Assembly (NCBI GenBank): GCA_965208025.1
Contig: OZ242302.1
Location: 3,410,001 to 3,474,000, forward strand
Direction of reading: 5' to 3'
Origin: Bin80 sp965208025
Lineage (GTDB): Bacteria > Bacteroidota > Rhodothermia > Rhodothermales > Bin80
Length of the DNA stretch: 64,000 nucleotides
Made by a program: the position numbers and the translations under genes. Under the pieces are notes generated by a model, which was not told the origin of the DNA, did no database searches, and worked only from the letters and a program-made list of their open reading frames with translations. Of this stretch, positions 9,601-19,893 are shown piece by piece; the stretch's first letter is position 1; the number at the start of each line of letters is the position of its first letter.

Positions 9601-12600
9601 CTGGAGACCAACGCTCCCTCCCGTAACGGAGCCAGGATAGATCAGGGATGCGGCAGTGTGTCATCCCCTCCATTCGCCGCGTCAATGCCTCCACCACCTG
9701 CGATGCCCAGGTCCGAAGGACTCTCGACACATACGCATTCTGGATACTCTCTTCGCTTTCTTTTTCCATCACCGCCTCTGAACGGGCCTGCTCTACCTCT
9801 GCATTCACCGCCGAGAGCAAGACCAGCGAAAACGTCTTTGCCTCCCATACGGGCTCATTTGTAAGCAGCTTGACGTTGACAGTTTTGGAGAGCTCGCTTG
9901 GTGCAAACGTGACCTGCCCCGCCACCGCTTCATAATCCTCTCCCGCAAGTGCACTCCCATCCTCGCTCATATAGCTGACCAGTACTGGGACAGCAGATGG
10001 AATGGATAAGCCCACCTCAAAGCTTGCCGTGTGGCGGGAGACCGTGACACTTTGGACAGAGACCGTGGGACTCCCGTCATCGTCCAGAATCGTTCCCGTC
10101 CCGGTTCCCTGCGCAATGGTTGCATGTCTTGCATTGGAAAGCGTCACTTGGAATGTTTCGTTGGATTCCTCTTCCGTGTCGTCTAATACTTCAATGCGAA
10201 TTTTTCCCTCCTTGCTTCCTCGTTCAAAGATTACGATCCCCTGGGAGGTTATGTAATCAGATCCTGCCAGTGCCGTCTCGTTCAAGGACGTATACCGGAC
10301 GGTGACCAGTTCGGAACTTGTCCGATTCAGTCGGACTGGTAGCAGAAGTGATCCATCTCCCTCCGATCCAGTCTGATCGTAGATACTTACTGTGAGCGGC
10401 ATATCATTATCTTGAATCCTTCCGAGAGCGTCTCCATCGGAGATCCCATCCCCCGATAGACGCACCCAAAAGGTTTCGGTAGGTTCGGTTTCCAGATCAT
10501 CCATGATCGGGACTCGGATCTCCTGTTTTAACTCTCCCGGTTCAAATGTAATCTCGCCTGTAACGGCTTCATAATCCTGTCCCGATATGGCAGACTCATC
10601 CTCGGTCATATAGGTAAAAGTCCGAGGCTTGCTATCCTGCCCACTCAATACCAATAGAAATACTGCTGCCGGTTCCGACTCGGAAACTTCTACATCTCGG
10701 ATGGTCACCGTCACTGGCTCTTCATTGTCCAGGATGATTCCCTGAGTCTCAGATTGTCCCAGCACTCCATTCTTCTTACCGATCAGCTGAATACGAAACG
10801 TTTCCTCTTCTTCACGAATCTCATCGTCTATGATCTGCACATCAATATATTTTGTGGTCTCCCCAGAAATAAAGCGTAGCGGGCTTTGCGTCTTCACCTG
10901 ATAGTCCAGTGGAGCGCTGGCCGTCTCGCCGATGACCAAAAAATCAACTTGGGTATCTCGTCCTGGCAGTGCATGGCTAAGAGTCACCCTAAACTGTGCC
11001 TGGCCTTCCTCTTCCCTCACGGTCACGGACTCCTGTATGTCAATGATGGGGAGCGCATCATCATCCACGATCGTCCCCGTCCCCTCGGCATCCACCAGAA
11101 CTGCATTCTCTGGCGCAGACAACTTCAAGAAGAATCGCTCCTCCATCTCTTCTATGTCATCATCGTTCAGTCGCACGGATACTGGAAGACGGTCCACCCC
11201 CTTCGGAAAGGTCAACGTCCCACTTGAGTGCATATAGTCCTCACCCGCCAGCGCCGATCCATCCTGCGTCGCATAGGCAACGCGCACGATCTGCTCCGGG
11301 TTGGCTCGGTCCAGCGTCACCATAAACGTTAGCGGGGACTCGCTCTCGAGCGCCGAAGCATCCCCTACGCGCAGTTCGTATCGGTCATCATCCTCGATCG
11401 TGACCGTTGCCTCCCCCCGTTCCAGTTCGGCCCCGATTGGATCGGATAGTTGGACCCGGAAGGTTTCGTTTTCTTCAAAGGATTCATCGTCCAGGATCTC
11501 CACCGGAATGAATGCGTTTGTCGCTCCCTCTGAGATGAGCAGCAGACTGGAGGGAGTTCTGTAGTCCTCCAGTTCGGTGGCCGTCTGATCAAAGGTTTGA
11601 ACCCGTACACTCAGCCCCGGTGGGGCAGGAGACGTCAGCGTAACTTCAACCATAGCCATCTCGACATCTTCCTGTACCGTCGTATCCTGAATCGCCAGAA
11701 ACACCTCCTCTTCATTATCCACAATGGTCAGGTAGGTCACGGTTTCCCTACCTCCCAATATAGCGCTTGTGCCCGTGATCAAGATTGTTTCCTGGGGATC
11801 ATAGGCGAAATCATCCACAAGCATCAGTGCAAAGATTGCTGTGCTGGAAGGCTGCTTGGCCTCAATCGTCAGGAGAGCAGGAGGGGACACAATCGTATAA
11901 TCCTCTCCTTCTGTTGCCGTGCCACCTCCCACAGTAAGCGTCACAGGCGTGCTCGTACTCCGAATAACATCCAGCGTAGCAGTCACCGTGAACTCCCCGT
12001 AGCCCGCGCCTTCATTCACCTGAGATGGTACTACCTCAAGCGTGAACCCCGTTGACGCTTCATCATCTGTGATCGTGAGGGACTCGGGAACCGGGCCAGT
12101 GATCCCAATCGGATTCGTCGCCATGCCCGTCACCTGCACCTTCTTATTCGGCGCATCCACCTCATTGTCCACGCCCATGATTGTGACCAGCCCGGTACTC
12201 TCGGTTGCCCCGGCCGGAATCATCAGCGTTTGATTCCCACCAAACTCGTAATCCATCGTCGTTGCGGACGGGATCGGATTGGCCCCGATCTCAATCGTCG
12301 TCACCCCGCTGGATGGAGCACTCAAACGGGCAGTCACCGTTGTCATCTCGTTCTTTTCCGAAATCTCTTCAGGCATCAACTTCAACTCCACCTGTGGCAT
12401 CTCGGTCACATCCAAAATCGTGAGACTCGCAGCATCTACTTCCAGATCGCCTGCCGCTCCAATCACTTGAACCGTTTCTGGCCCCTCGTGTAAATCATCG
12501 GGCAGGGGCTCGAACGCAAACTCCGCGGTTTCCTCCATCGCACCTGCCGCAATCGTCAAAGGAAAGGACGAAGGCGTGGCGGTGTAGTCGGTACCTGCTT

Positions 12601-15352
12601 CTGCCGTTCCCGCCTCCACCATGATTGTAAGTTGCGTGTCTGTGGACTGCGCCGCATTCAGCCTGGCCGTCACCGTGATTGGTTGGCTTTCTCCATTTTC
12701 ATTGACCTCGGGGGGGTCTACCTCAAGCGTGACCCGCGGTGGCACATCATCATCAAGAATGGTCAGACCCACATCAGCGAATCCAAACAGGGATAGGTCA
12801 GAAACTAGATCATTCATGGGAGTCCCGCGCACCGTCACCGTCTTATCCCCCTCGTAGTCCTCATTGTCCACTGCCTCAATGATGATCCCATCCGAACTGG
12901 TCCTGGATCCAGCGGGAATCGTGAGCATCGTTTTAGGCTGGGTCTGCTCGTCGTTCGTCAGCGTGTAATCGTCATCCGTTGCCGGCGAATCGGGAATCAT
13001 CGTGATCTCAATCGTGGTCGGTTCGCTGGATGCAGGAGTCTGGTTTGCCGTTAGCCGCGTGGTTTCCCCGTTCTCCCAGATCTCTGACGCGGTTAAATTC
13101 AAGGTCACCACCGGAGGATCATCCGCATCCACGATGGTAAATTCGGTCGGAATGGCAGTCAAAGTACGCCCCGTAACATCATAAATACCAGTTCCTACGA
13201 GACGAATCGTCTCAGGCGGCTCATCTATCCCATCCTGCTTCGCCACAAAAAAAGTATACGTCCGCTCCTCTACGAGTTCATTCGCCTCCCATGCCATAAT
13301 CATTTTGGCCGTGTATTCTAGGTCATCTACCACAGATGCCGTACCATCCTCCGCAGAAACTGTCATCCCCGCAAGGACATGCCCTGAACGCTTGGTTGCG
13401 CCGAAGGCAACATCCAGCGTCGCCGTGACCGTAACCATCCTTTCCACACCTTCTGTGATCTCATTCGGAATAATCGCCAGCGTGGCTGTTGGAAAGGGTT
13501 CGTCTTCCTCAATCGTCAGCACCACATCATCAGGATCCTTCGCACCGCTCCGGAGATTCGTTGCCATCCCTTGCACCTGAAACGTCTTATTCCCCGTGTA
13601 GACCTCATTGTCCACTGCCGTAATGGTCACCTCCCCCTTACTCATTGTCTCCCCCGCCGCAATCGTCAGCATGGTGCCACGTTGCGTGTAATCGTCAGGC
13701 GAATCCGGGGCTACCGATACGTCAATCGTCGTAACGGCGTTGGAGGCGGCGCTCAGCTGCGCTGTTACCATGGAGGGAACGCCAGAATTTTCCATGATCG
13801 ACGAAGGAGACAGGGCCAGCGTGACCTGGGGTGGTGGATCCGCATTGGTGAGCGTGAGCGTAGCTGGCTCAGCTTCCACTAGATCGGTGCTCCCCGTCAC
13901 CGAGATCGTTTCGTCGGACTCATTCAGATCGTCAGGGATCGGAATTAAGGTAAACATCCCGGTTCCCATGGTCTCAGATGCAGGAATCGTGAGGGTAAAC
14001 GAATCAACCTCTTCAAAGTCCTCTCCCACCATTGCAGAGCCAGATCCCACCGCAACGTCAACCTCCGTTGCCCGGTCTCGCTCAATATCCCATGATGCCG
14101 TTATTGTGATTTCCGAGCGACCATCATCCTCAGAAACCTGATTGGGCGTAACCGCAAACGTAAGGATTGGTGCTATCTCGTCATCCCTAATCGTCAATGT
14201 CACACTTTCCGGGCCAGTCACTCCCTCGGTATTCGTTGCCGCGCCTTCCACCTGAAATGTCCGATCCCTAGAGTAGACAACGTTCTGCACTGCACTGATC
14301 ACCACCTCCCCCATACTCTCCGTCTCTTCAGCCGCGATCGTGAGCGTGACATTGCTACTCAAACTGTAATCCGTGGGGGACTCGGGCTTGACCGTGATGA
14401 CAATCTTGGTCTCTGCGGTGGACATCTCGCTGAGACTTGCAGTGACCTTCGACATCCCGCCATCCTCCGAAATCATGTCCTCAGAGAGATGTAGCGTCAC
14501 CTCTGGATCAGGATCTTCACAGGGGGCGTAGGGGCCACCTGTTGCAAGAAAATGATCTCCAGCTTGAATCCGATTAAGAATCTTTGGAGGTAGGCAGGAA
14601 ATGTTGTTTCCACCAAAATCTATGTGGACTCCACTTCGTGGAATATAATCAAAAAGATCCGCAGGGATAGCGGTGAGATCATTGTCATAGAAGTCAATGT
14701 GTTTTAGACTAGATAGGTCGACAAAAAGATCTTCAGGAAGTTTTTCAATAGAATTTTCTTGAAGCTCAAGGTGCCTCAAGTAGCGTAGACCGTTAAAAAG
14801 ATCTGATTCCAGAGTACCATCAAGACGATTTTTCCAAAATTCAAAACGTACCAATTTGGGGGTACCTTCAAAGAGATCCTCAGGCAACTCAGTGATTTGA
14901 TTTCTATCAAGAACCAATATCCTCAATTCGTTCAGATCGTCAAAGATGTCCTTATCCAGTTCTCCGATAGAATTATCTTCCAAGTAAAGAATTTCTAAAT
15001 TAATGAGATTATCAAAGAGTCCAGAAGGTAACTCGGTTAGGTTATTGTTAACCAGTCGAATGTCTGTTACTCCATCGAGCCCAGCGAAATCATCAGCTAC
15101 CAGCGATCCAATGCTAAGATTATTTAAAATCAATTCATCAATGTCGGACAACTGATCCGAGGTCACGTTTTCACAGGTGGTGTTGGGATCACCAATCTGT
15201 TCAAGAATCTTAGCCTCCACTTCTGGGGTTCGGTCGCAAATATCGACAAAATCCTGAGCAGAGACATCCGTCACAAAAAGAATCAGAAAACCAAAGAGGA
15301 TGGTCCCCAAACACATGAACTTGAATCTCCACAGAATTTTGAAAGAATTCAT
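8534..15352 (-). CDS. Giant LRR-Calx-beta-outer-membrane barrel protein, paralogue A
   Basis: About 2272 residues from the chosen ATG at 15352, which gives a strong signal peptide (MNSFKILWRF.., cleavage after VSA before Gln). The frame continues to an ATG at 15424, but that would bury the signal. A short Cys-containing N-terminal cap (ICDRT..TTCENVT) leads into about eight 24-residue leucine-rich repeats (pattern LPxxLFxxLxxLxxLxLxxN). Next come four alternating pairs of Calx-beta-like domains, then six more canonical Calx-beta domains with acidic TIEDDD-type ends and GxDY loops expected to bind calcium. A helical linker (SIQNAYVSRVLRTWASQ) precedes a roughly 300-residue beta-barrel that starts near GGWSVWGQGAYSR and ends in a terminal aromatic (DLKW), like autotransporter barrels. 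Likely a surface adhesin or recognition protein anchored in the outer membrane; the ligand is unknown. A transposase gene lies just upstream, so its promoter may have been affected. Confidence 0.9.
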   Translation of the reverse strand: MNSFKILWRFKFMCLGTILFGFLILFVTDVSAQDFVDICDRTPEVEAKILEQIGDPNTTCENVTSDQLSDIDELILNNLSIGSLVADDFAGLDGVTDIRLVNNNLTELPSGLFDNLINLEILYLEDNSIGELDKDIFDDLNELRILVLDRNQITELPEDLFEGTPKLVRFEFWKNRLDGTLESDLFNGLRYLRHLELQENSIEKLPEDLFVDLSSLKHIDFYDNDLTAIPADLFDYIPRSGVHIDFGGNNISCLPPKILNRIQAGDHFLATGGPYAPCEDPDPEVTLHLSEDMISEDGGMSKVTASLSEMSTAETKIVITVKPESPTDYSLSSNVTLTIAAEETESMGEVVISAVQNVVYSRDRTFQVEGAATNTEGVTGPESVTLTIRDDEIAPILTFAVTPNQVSEDDGRSEITITASWDIERDRATEVDVAVGSGSAMVGEDFEEVDSFTLTIPASETMGTGMFTLIPIPDDLNESDETISVTGSTDLVEAEPATLTLTNADPPPQVTLALSPSSIMENSGVPSMVTAQLSAASNAVTTIDVSVAPDSPDDYTQRGTMLTIAAGETMSKGEVTITAVDNEVYTGNKTFQVQGMATNLRSGAKDPDDVVLTIEEDEPFPTATLAIIPNEITEGVERMVTVTATLDVAFGATKRSGHVLAGMTVSAEDGTASVVDDLEYTAKMIMAWEANELVEERTYTFFVAKQDGIDEPPETIRLVGTGIYDVTGRTLTAIPTEFTIVDADDPPVVTLNLTASEIWENGETTRLTANQTPASSEPTTIEITMIPDSPATDDDYTLTNDEQTQPKTMLTIPAGSRTSSDGIIIEAVDNEDYEGDKTVTVRGTPMNDLVSDLSLFGFADVGLTILDDDVPPRVTLEVDPPEVNENGESQPITVTARLNAAQSTDTQLTIMVEAGTAEAGTDYTATPSSFPLTIAAGAMEETAEFAFEPLPDDLHEGPETVQVIGAAGDLEVDAASLTILDVTEMPQVELKLMPEEISEKNEMTTVTARLSAPSSGVTTIEIGANPIPSATTMDYEFGGNQTLMIPAGATESTGLVTIMGVDNEVDAPNKKVQVTGMATNPIGITGPVPESLTITDDEASTGFTLEVVPSQVNEGAGYGEFTVTATLDVIRSTSTPVTLTVGGGTATEGEDYTIVSPPALLTIEAKQPSSTAIFALMLVDDFAYDPQETILITGTSAILGGRETVTYLTIVDNEEEVFLAIQDTTVQEDVEMAMVEVTLTSPAPPGLSVRVQTFDQTATELEDYRTPSSLLLISEGATNAFIPVEILDDESFEENETFRVQLSDPIGAELERGEATVTIEDDDRYELRVGDASALESESPLTFMVTLDRANPEQIVRVAYATQDGSALAGEDYMHSSGTLTFPKGVDRLPVSVRLNDDDIEEMEERFFLKLSAPENAVLVDAEGTGTIVDDDALPIIDIQESVTVREEEGQAQFRVTLSHALPGRDTQVDFLVIGETASAPLDYQVKTQSPLRFISGETTKYIDVQIIDDEIREEEETFRIQLIGKKNGVLGQSETQGIILDNEEPVTVTIRDVEVSESEPAAVFLLVLSGQDSKPRTFTYMTEDESAISGQDYEAVTGEITFEPGELKQEIRVPIMDDLETEPTETFWVRLSGDGISDGDALGRIQDNDMPLTVSIYDQTGSEGDGSLLLPVRLNRTSSELVTVRYTSLNETALAGSDYITSQGIVIFERGSKEGKIRIEVLDDTEEESNETFQVTLSNARHATIAQGTGTGTILDDDGSPTVSVQSVTVSRHTASFEVGLSIPSAVPVLVSYMSEDGSALAGEDYEAVAGQVTFAPSELSKTVNVKLLTNEPVWEAKTFSLVLLSAVNAEVEQARSEAVMEKESEESIQNAYVSRVLRTWASQVVEALTRRMEGMTHCRIPDLSWLRYGRERWSPGEIFRGCGAEFTQGGWSVWGQGAYSRMRGQDGALSLSSDVTTMLLGADYAWDQGWMAGLVAAQSWDQGTYETPARAGTASSRLTGFYPYVSYQTGAGMRAWMLLGLGRGESELEALETELDAALVALGLTGTLTGSTTGRLGYEVDAFWATADMETGADLGIRRVRAGVEGSLRLGASMEPYLETALRQDGGDAETGLGMELGGGLRWATRQLRAEVGGRTLVLHTDEGLREWELMGSIEYGTPGGLGPSMRVRPLWGNVYGGDLWREAPLHSIGVGSADQRVEMELGYGAPIQKSVGQSIVGMTVDPSGRAYRVGYNLRMRQGLQVSVSTTARTIEENGPPPSYGLSARMDLKW

Positions 15353-15573
15353 AAGTTCAGATTCTTTTCCACCGAATATATGACGAAAATATGAAAGCAC
15401 CAATTCGTTCGGGTGACGATGCATTCAATTTCAGAGAATATTGTAAGTAGGTTTGGCGAAAAAAGTTTTTCTTTGAACCAATCATTCTTTGTTTTCAGTG
15501 CGATCGTGATTTGATTGTGGTTTTATAGTATGGTTCTACCCTGAATTTCCATTGAAAAAATGGCTGTGACTTT

Positions 15574-17283
15574 TCACGTGAACTGAATTTTCAGAATTTT
15601 GTTATCAAGCCAAGGAATCGGTTGCTCTGTTTTATGATAATTGGCCCCCATGAGCAACGGGTTGTGGGATCGACGGGGATACTTGACGATGATCTCATCC
15701 TTGGTCAATCGGATCGTTGCACGTTTGGGAACTATGTATTCATAGAGGGTACGATTTTCAGCTACGCTCCACTGCTCATTCGCTCGGAGGCCAAGGATTC
15801 GGTAGAGCAGACTGGCGATCACCGTGAGTTGAACGTCCACATGAATATTCATCGGAATAGCCGCGCTGAGGGCATCCATATGAAAGAAGTCAATCGTATC
15901 GCTGATGACATTCTCAATGACCATCCGCCGTGCATAGCGATCAATCAATTGGGAAGCGGACCGTTCCATTTGATTGGTGATCAAGAGAATCATGCGGTCG
16001 TGTCCAAGCCCTTGAATGGCAATTTGTCGTAATTTACCGGGGTACCCTTTTAGCTTCACAGTCTGCTCCAGGACACTTGGGGTCCGATAGTTGCGTCCTA
16101 TGTTGGTCAGCTTGATGGCACGCCATTGGCTTTGGGGAAGATTCTGGATCTCATCCATGACCGATTTGTGACGGCGGCGCAAGGTAATGAAGTGAATCTT
16201 CTGCTGCGTTAAGCGTCCCAACTGCTCATAGGTGGTCACACCACTATCAAATACTAACTCAGAGGGTTTCGTACCCGTGCGCTGCGCATAGTCATCCACA
16301 AAGTTCTGGATTGCCAGAGAATGGTTCTCTTTGTGCACCGTCGTATCGGCACAGGAAAAGACGCGATGGTTGGCATCCCGCGCCAGAAAGGTCAAAACCC
16401 CTAATTGTCGCCGACTCCGCTTACTGATATAGTGTTTTTCCAACCGTGCTTTGTCTCCATGATAGGGGATGGTGTGAAAATCCAGATCAAACGAAGTGCC
16501 ACGGCCCAGACCTGCGTTAAGACGTGCAGCGGCATCCAGCCATCCATGGGTAAACGGTTGCGTGAAGTGGGGATCACATCGGGAGCTGTATTCGCTTAAT
16601 GTGGACCGTTTTGGAATGCCATTGAGTCCGGCAAAGAGTGCGAGTCCCTCGTCCATGGTGTTTGCCATCACATGAGTATGTCGTCCAATCCCCCAGAGCT
16701 TGAGAGCTAACAAGGAACGGATCATACAGGGAGCAGGAATGAACTTGGATCCTGGCAAATGTTGGACTAAGGACTCCATCTCCATCTTAACCAAGTCTGG
16801 CAGGAAGAGAAAAAGTCCGCCAAAACTGGTAGAGAACTTATGTGGTGATAAGTTGAGCGCGCGACAATCAGCACGCGTGGCCTGTGCGGGTTTAGGTGAA
16901 GGGGGCCGAGTGGGCAGGCGTGGAAGCCCTGCCGCACGGATCACCTTACTGATATAAGACGGGGTTGCATCAAGCCCTTCTTTCCGTAGCAGAGAGGGAA
17001 TTTGATGGATCGAAACGTTGTGTGTTTTTCGGAGCTCCACGATGCGCGCACGCAGTGAATCAGGAGCGGGCTTGGAAGCAGATTTGGGAGGAGTCCAAAA
17101 GAACAAAGCATTGGGCGATTTGCGAAACTCATAGCAAAGATTCTTGAAGGTGCCATAAGGGATGTCAAACCGCTTGGCGACTTCGGTTCCAGAGATTCCC
17201 TCCACATAGTAGGCACGGAGGGCTTCATAGTAGATTTGGGCTTTGTAGGTGGGAGACATGAAGAATTCGGCATAAATAGTCAT
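15574..17283 (-). mobile_element. IS4-like DDE transposase gene (insertion sequence)
   Basis: A protein of about 569 residues from the ATG at 17283; an ATG at 17259 (MSPTYKAQIY) is an equally plausible start, and the frame also reaches a TTG at 17307. A small helix-turn-helix-like region is at the N-terminus (GTEVAKRFDIPYGTFKNL). The catalytic core shows an early Asp (SFDLDFHTIPY), a second Asp (ELVFDSGVTTYEQ) and the Y-(2)-R-(3)-E signature of the IS4 superfamily in RYARRMVIEN (15907-15942). It appears intact. I could not identify matching terminal inverted repeats or a target-site duplication, so the element's ends are not given. It sits between paralogues A and B, on the same strand as both. 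Exact IS family assignment is uncertain (IS4-like by motif). Confidence 0.82.
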
Positions 17284-17970
17284 CAGAAAGTAGACATAAG
17301 TACACAATAGATCATAATACTAACATTTCACAAATCCGTTCATTTTTGAGAGATAGTCAGGATATATTGCGAAATATCAAGGGATTCCAACGGATTTAGG
17401 TCAAAATGAGATCCTGTTAATAACAGGATTAGTAGTGTACTTGTGTCATAATAATATAACTTATTGACATAATTTCTGACCAATCATTTGATTCGTTGAT
17501 CCCCATCTCCCCAATTTTCTGACATCCAAGTAGTATCCGAGAGTGAATGAATCAAATGGATGAGGAAATGTACAATAACGATTAGATTGGAATCCCAAGA
17601 TGAGAATTCAAGGCCCTCTTCCTTAACAGATAGAAGTTTATGTAGATAGATCTATCGGAGAAAAGGAAACCTACGGGAGGAAGGAACCAACGAAACCCAG
17701 ATTGACGAAGATGATGATCTTCCTCTGGAAGTTAAAAAAACTGTTTCCCTGCGACGAAAAGAAATTCTAGCTGGTCACTGCAATGTTTTCAATGGAAATT
17801 CAGGCTAATGCAGTATGCTGGAACTTGTAGAAGATGGAGCTCTTTCATTTGCTCTGGGTTGATTCTTCGCTCGTTTATCAACTTTCTTGATCATCTCTGC
17901 GATCACCTGATAACTTGGAGCATATTCGGAAATGGCAAGGCGGCTAAACCCTTTAATGGAGTAATAGGAA
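17284..17970. other. Gene-free flank of the insertion sequence
   Basis: This AT-rich stretch upstream of the transposase start has no convincing gene. It contains a perfect 19-base palindrome (17411-17429), listed separately. The part from about 17640 to 17970 has broken reading frames and may be decayed mobile-element sequence leading into the transposase remnant at 17971-18081, but nothing in it could be assigned. Confidence 0.5.
17411..17429. promoter_or_regulatory. Perfect 9-1-9 palindrome upstream of transposase
   Basis: ATCCTGTTA-A-TAACAGGAT is an exact inverted repeat with a one-base centre, about 130 bases upstream of the transposase start. There is no T-tract, so it is more like a protein-binding site or element-end structure than an intrinsic terminator. 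The function is unknown. Confidence 0.4.
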
Positions 17971-18081
17971 GAACTTACCGACTTTACAGTTGACCAGATT
18001 GCAGAGACCTACTGGGGGCTTACCCAGATTGAGGCTACGTTCCGAGTCATGAAGTCAGACTTGGGGTTCCTGAAACCGTAA
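17971..18081 (+). pseudogene. C-terminal remnant of a second DDE transposase (IS1634/IS4-like)
   Basis: The + strand frame reads ELTDFTVDQIAETYWGLT and then QIEATFRVMKSDLGF before a stop. This matches the C-terminal block of IS1634/IS4-type transposases, which carry a Y-x-G-x-x-x-I-E-x-x-F-R-x-x-K-S pattern around the catalytic Glu. Only 36 residues remain, and no upstream transposase in the same frame survives. It is on the opposite strand from the intact transposase and differs from it in sequence, so it records a separate, older insertion next to paralogue B. Confidence 0.65.
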
Positions 18082-18157
18082 AAAGTATTGTCGTCGAACA
18101 ACCACAATCTTTGTGCAGTGGTATTGGATATGTGTATGTCCTCATTGAATCCATTGG

Positions 18158-19893
18158 GTTTCCAGATCAGGATCACCACTTCAGATCCATGCGTGCACTG
18201 AGTCCGTACGAGGGTGGGGCCTCGTTTTCCTCCATCGTGCGTGCGGTCGTCGCGACCGAGACTTGCAGTCCTTGTCTCATGCGCAGGTTGTATCCAACCC
18301 GGTAGGCCCGTCCACTCGGATCCACTGTCATTCCCACAATGGATTGCCCAATGCTTTTCTGGATCGGCGCCCCATACCCCAGTTCCATCTCAACGCGTTG
18401 ATCCGCGCTTCCCACACCCATGGTATGCAGCGGTGCTTCGCGCCATAGATCTCCCCCGTACACATTCCCCCAGAGCGGACGTACCCGCATAGAGGGGCCC
18501 AGCCCGCCCGGCGTTCCATACTCAACGGATCCCATCAGTCCCCATTCGCGCAGTCCTTCATCGGTATGCAGCACCAGGGTCCGACCCCCAACCTCCGCGC
18601 GCAACTGACTCGCTGACCAGCGCATGCCTCCCCCGAGCTCTATGCCCAGTCCTGTCTCGGCATCGCCTCCATCCTGCCGAAGCGCAGTTTCCAGATAGGG
18701 CTCCATGCCCGCTCCCAATCGCAGACTCCCTTCCACACCTGCCCGGACCCGCCGGACGCCTAGATCCGTTCCCGTCTCCATGTCCGCCGTCGCCCAGAAG
18801 GCATCCACTTCGTAGCCCAACCGCCCCGTGGTGCTGCCCGTCAGGGTTCCTGTCAGTCCGAGCGCAACCAGCGCTGCATCCAGTTCCGTTTCCAGGGCTT
18901 CCAGTTCAGACTCCCCTCGTCCCAATCCCAAGAGCATCCACGCACGCATGCCCGCTCCCGTTTGATAACTGACATAGGGATAGAAGCCGGTCAATCGTGA
19001 GGATGCTGTGCCAGCGCGCGCTGGCGTCTCATAGGTGCCTTGGTCCCAACTTTGTGCGGCGACGAGTCCCGCCATCCATCCCTGATCCCATGCATAGTCA
19101 GCGCCCAGGAGCATGGTCGTGACATCCGAACGCAACGAGAGCGCACCATCTTGTCCACGCATACGCGAATAGGCACCCTGCCCCCAGACGCTCCATCCTC
19201 CCTGCGTAAATTCGGCCCCACACCCGCGAAAGATTTCGCCGAGCGACCAACGCGCTCTCCCATCACGCAGCCATGTCAGGTCCGGGATCTGGCACTGTGC
19301 CATCCCCTCCATCCGCCGGGACAACCCATCCACAAGTTGGGATGCCCAGGTCCGAAGTACTCGGGCCACATACGCATTCTGGATGCTCTCCTCGCTCTCC
19401 TCTTCCATCACCGCTTCCGTGCGGGCCTGCGTGACCTCTGCATTCACGGCCGAGAGCACGACCAGTGCAAACGTCTTCGCCTCCCAGATGCGCTCACCCG
19501 AGAGTAGCTTCACGTCAACCGTCTTGGAGACCTCGCCCGGTGCAAACGTCACTTGATCGGCGATAGGTTCATAATCCTCTCCCGCCAGCGCCGTCCCGTC
19601 TTCGGTAGCATAGCTGACCAGCACAGGCAGGGTGGAGGGGCTGGACAGGTTCATTTCAAAGATGGCGGCGCTTCGCGAGACCGTGACGCTTTGGACCGAG
19701 ACATTAGAGCCCCCGTCATTGTCCACAATCGTTCCGATCCCGGTGCCTTTGCCAAGTGCCGCATGTCGTGCATTGGAAAGCGTCACCGCAAAGGTCTCCT
19801 CGGGTTCTTCCTCCGTATCCTCCAGGATCTGGATGCGGATCTTCCCGTTCGTACTCCCCGCCTCAAAGATGACAATCCCTTTGGAAGAGACAT
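18158..19893 (-). repeat. Long direct repeat, copy B (barrel plus last Calx-beta domains)
   Basis: Nearly identical to 27425-29153 over about 1.7 kb and to 8519-9600 over the barrel. The B-C match extends past the barrel into the last two Calx-beta domains, further than the match to A, so B and C share the more recent duplication or conversion event. Confidence 0.85.

Noticed and set aside
9401..14141. Many + strand open frames of 60-150 codons opposite paralogue A
   Set aside because: They are antisense shadows of a long, repetitive Calx-beta gene with strong codon bias. None shows a family, signal or ribosome site.
15421..17480. Terminal inverted repeats of the IS element
   Set aside because: I compared the 150 bases on each side of the transposase by eye and found no convincing matching inverted ends, so no boundaries were reported.
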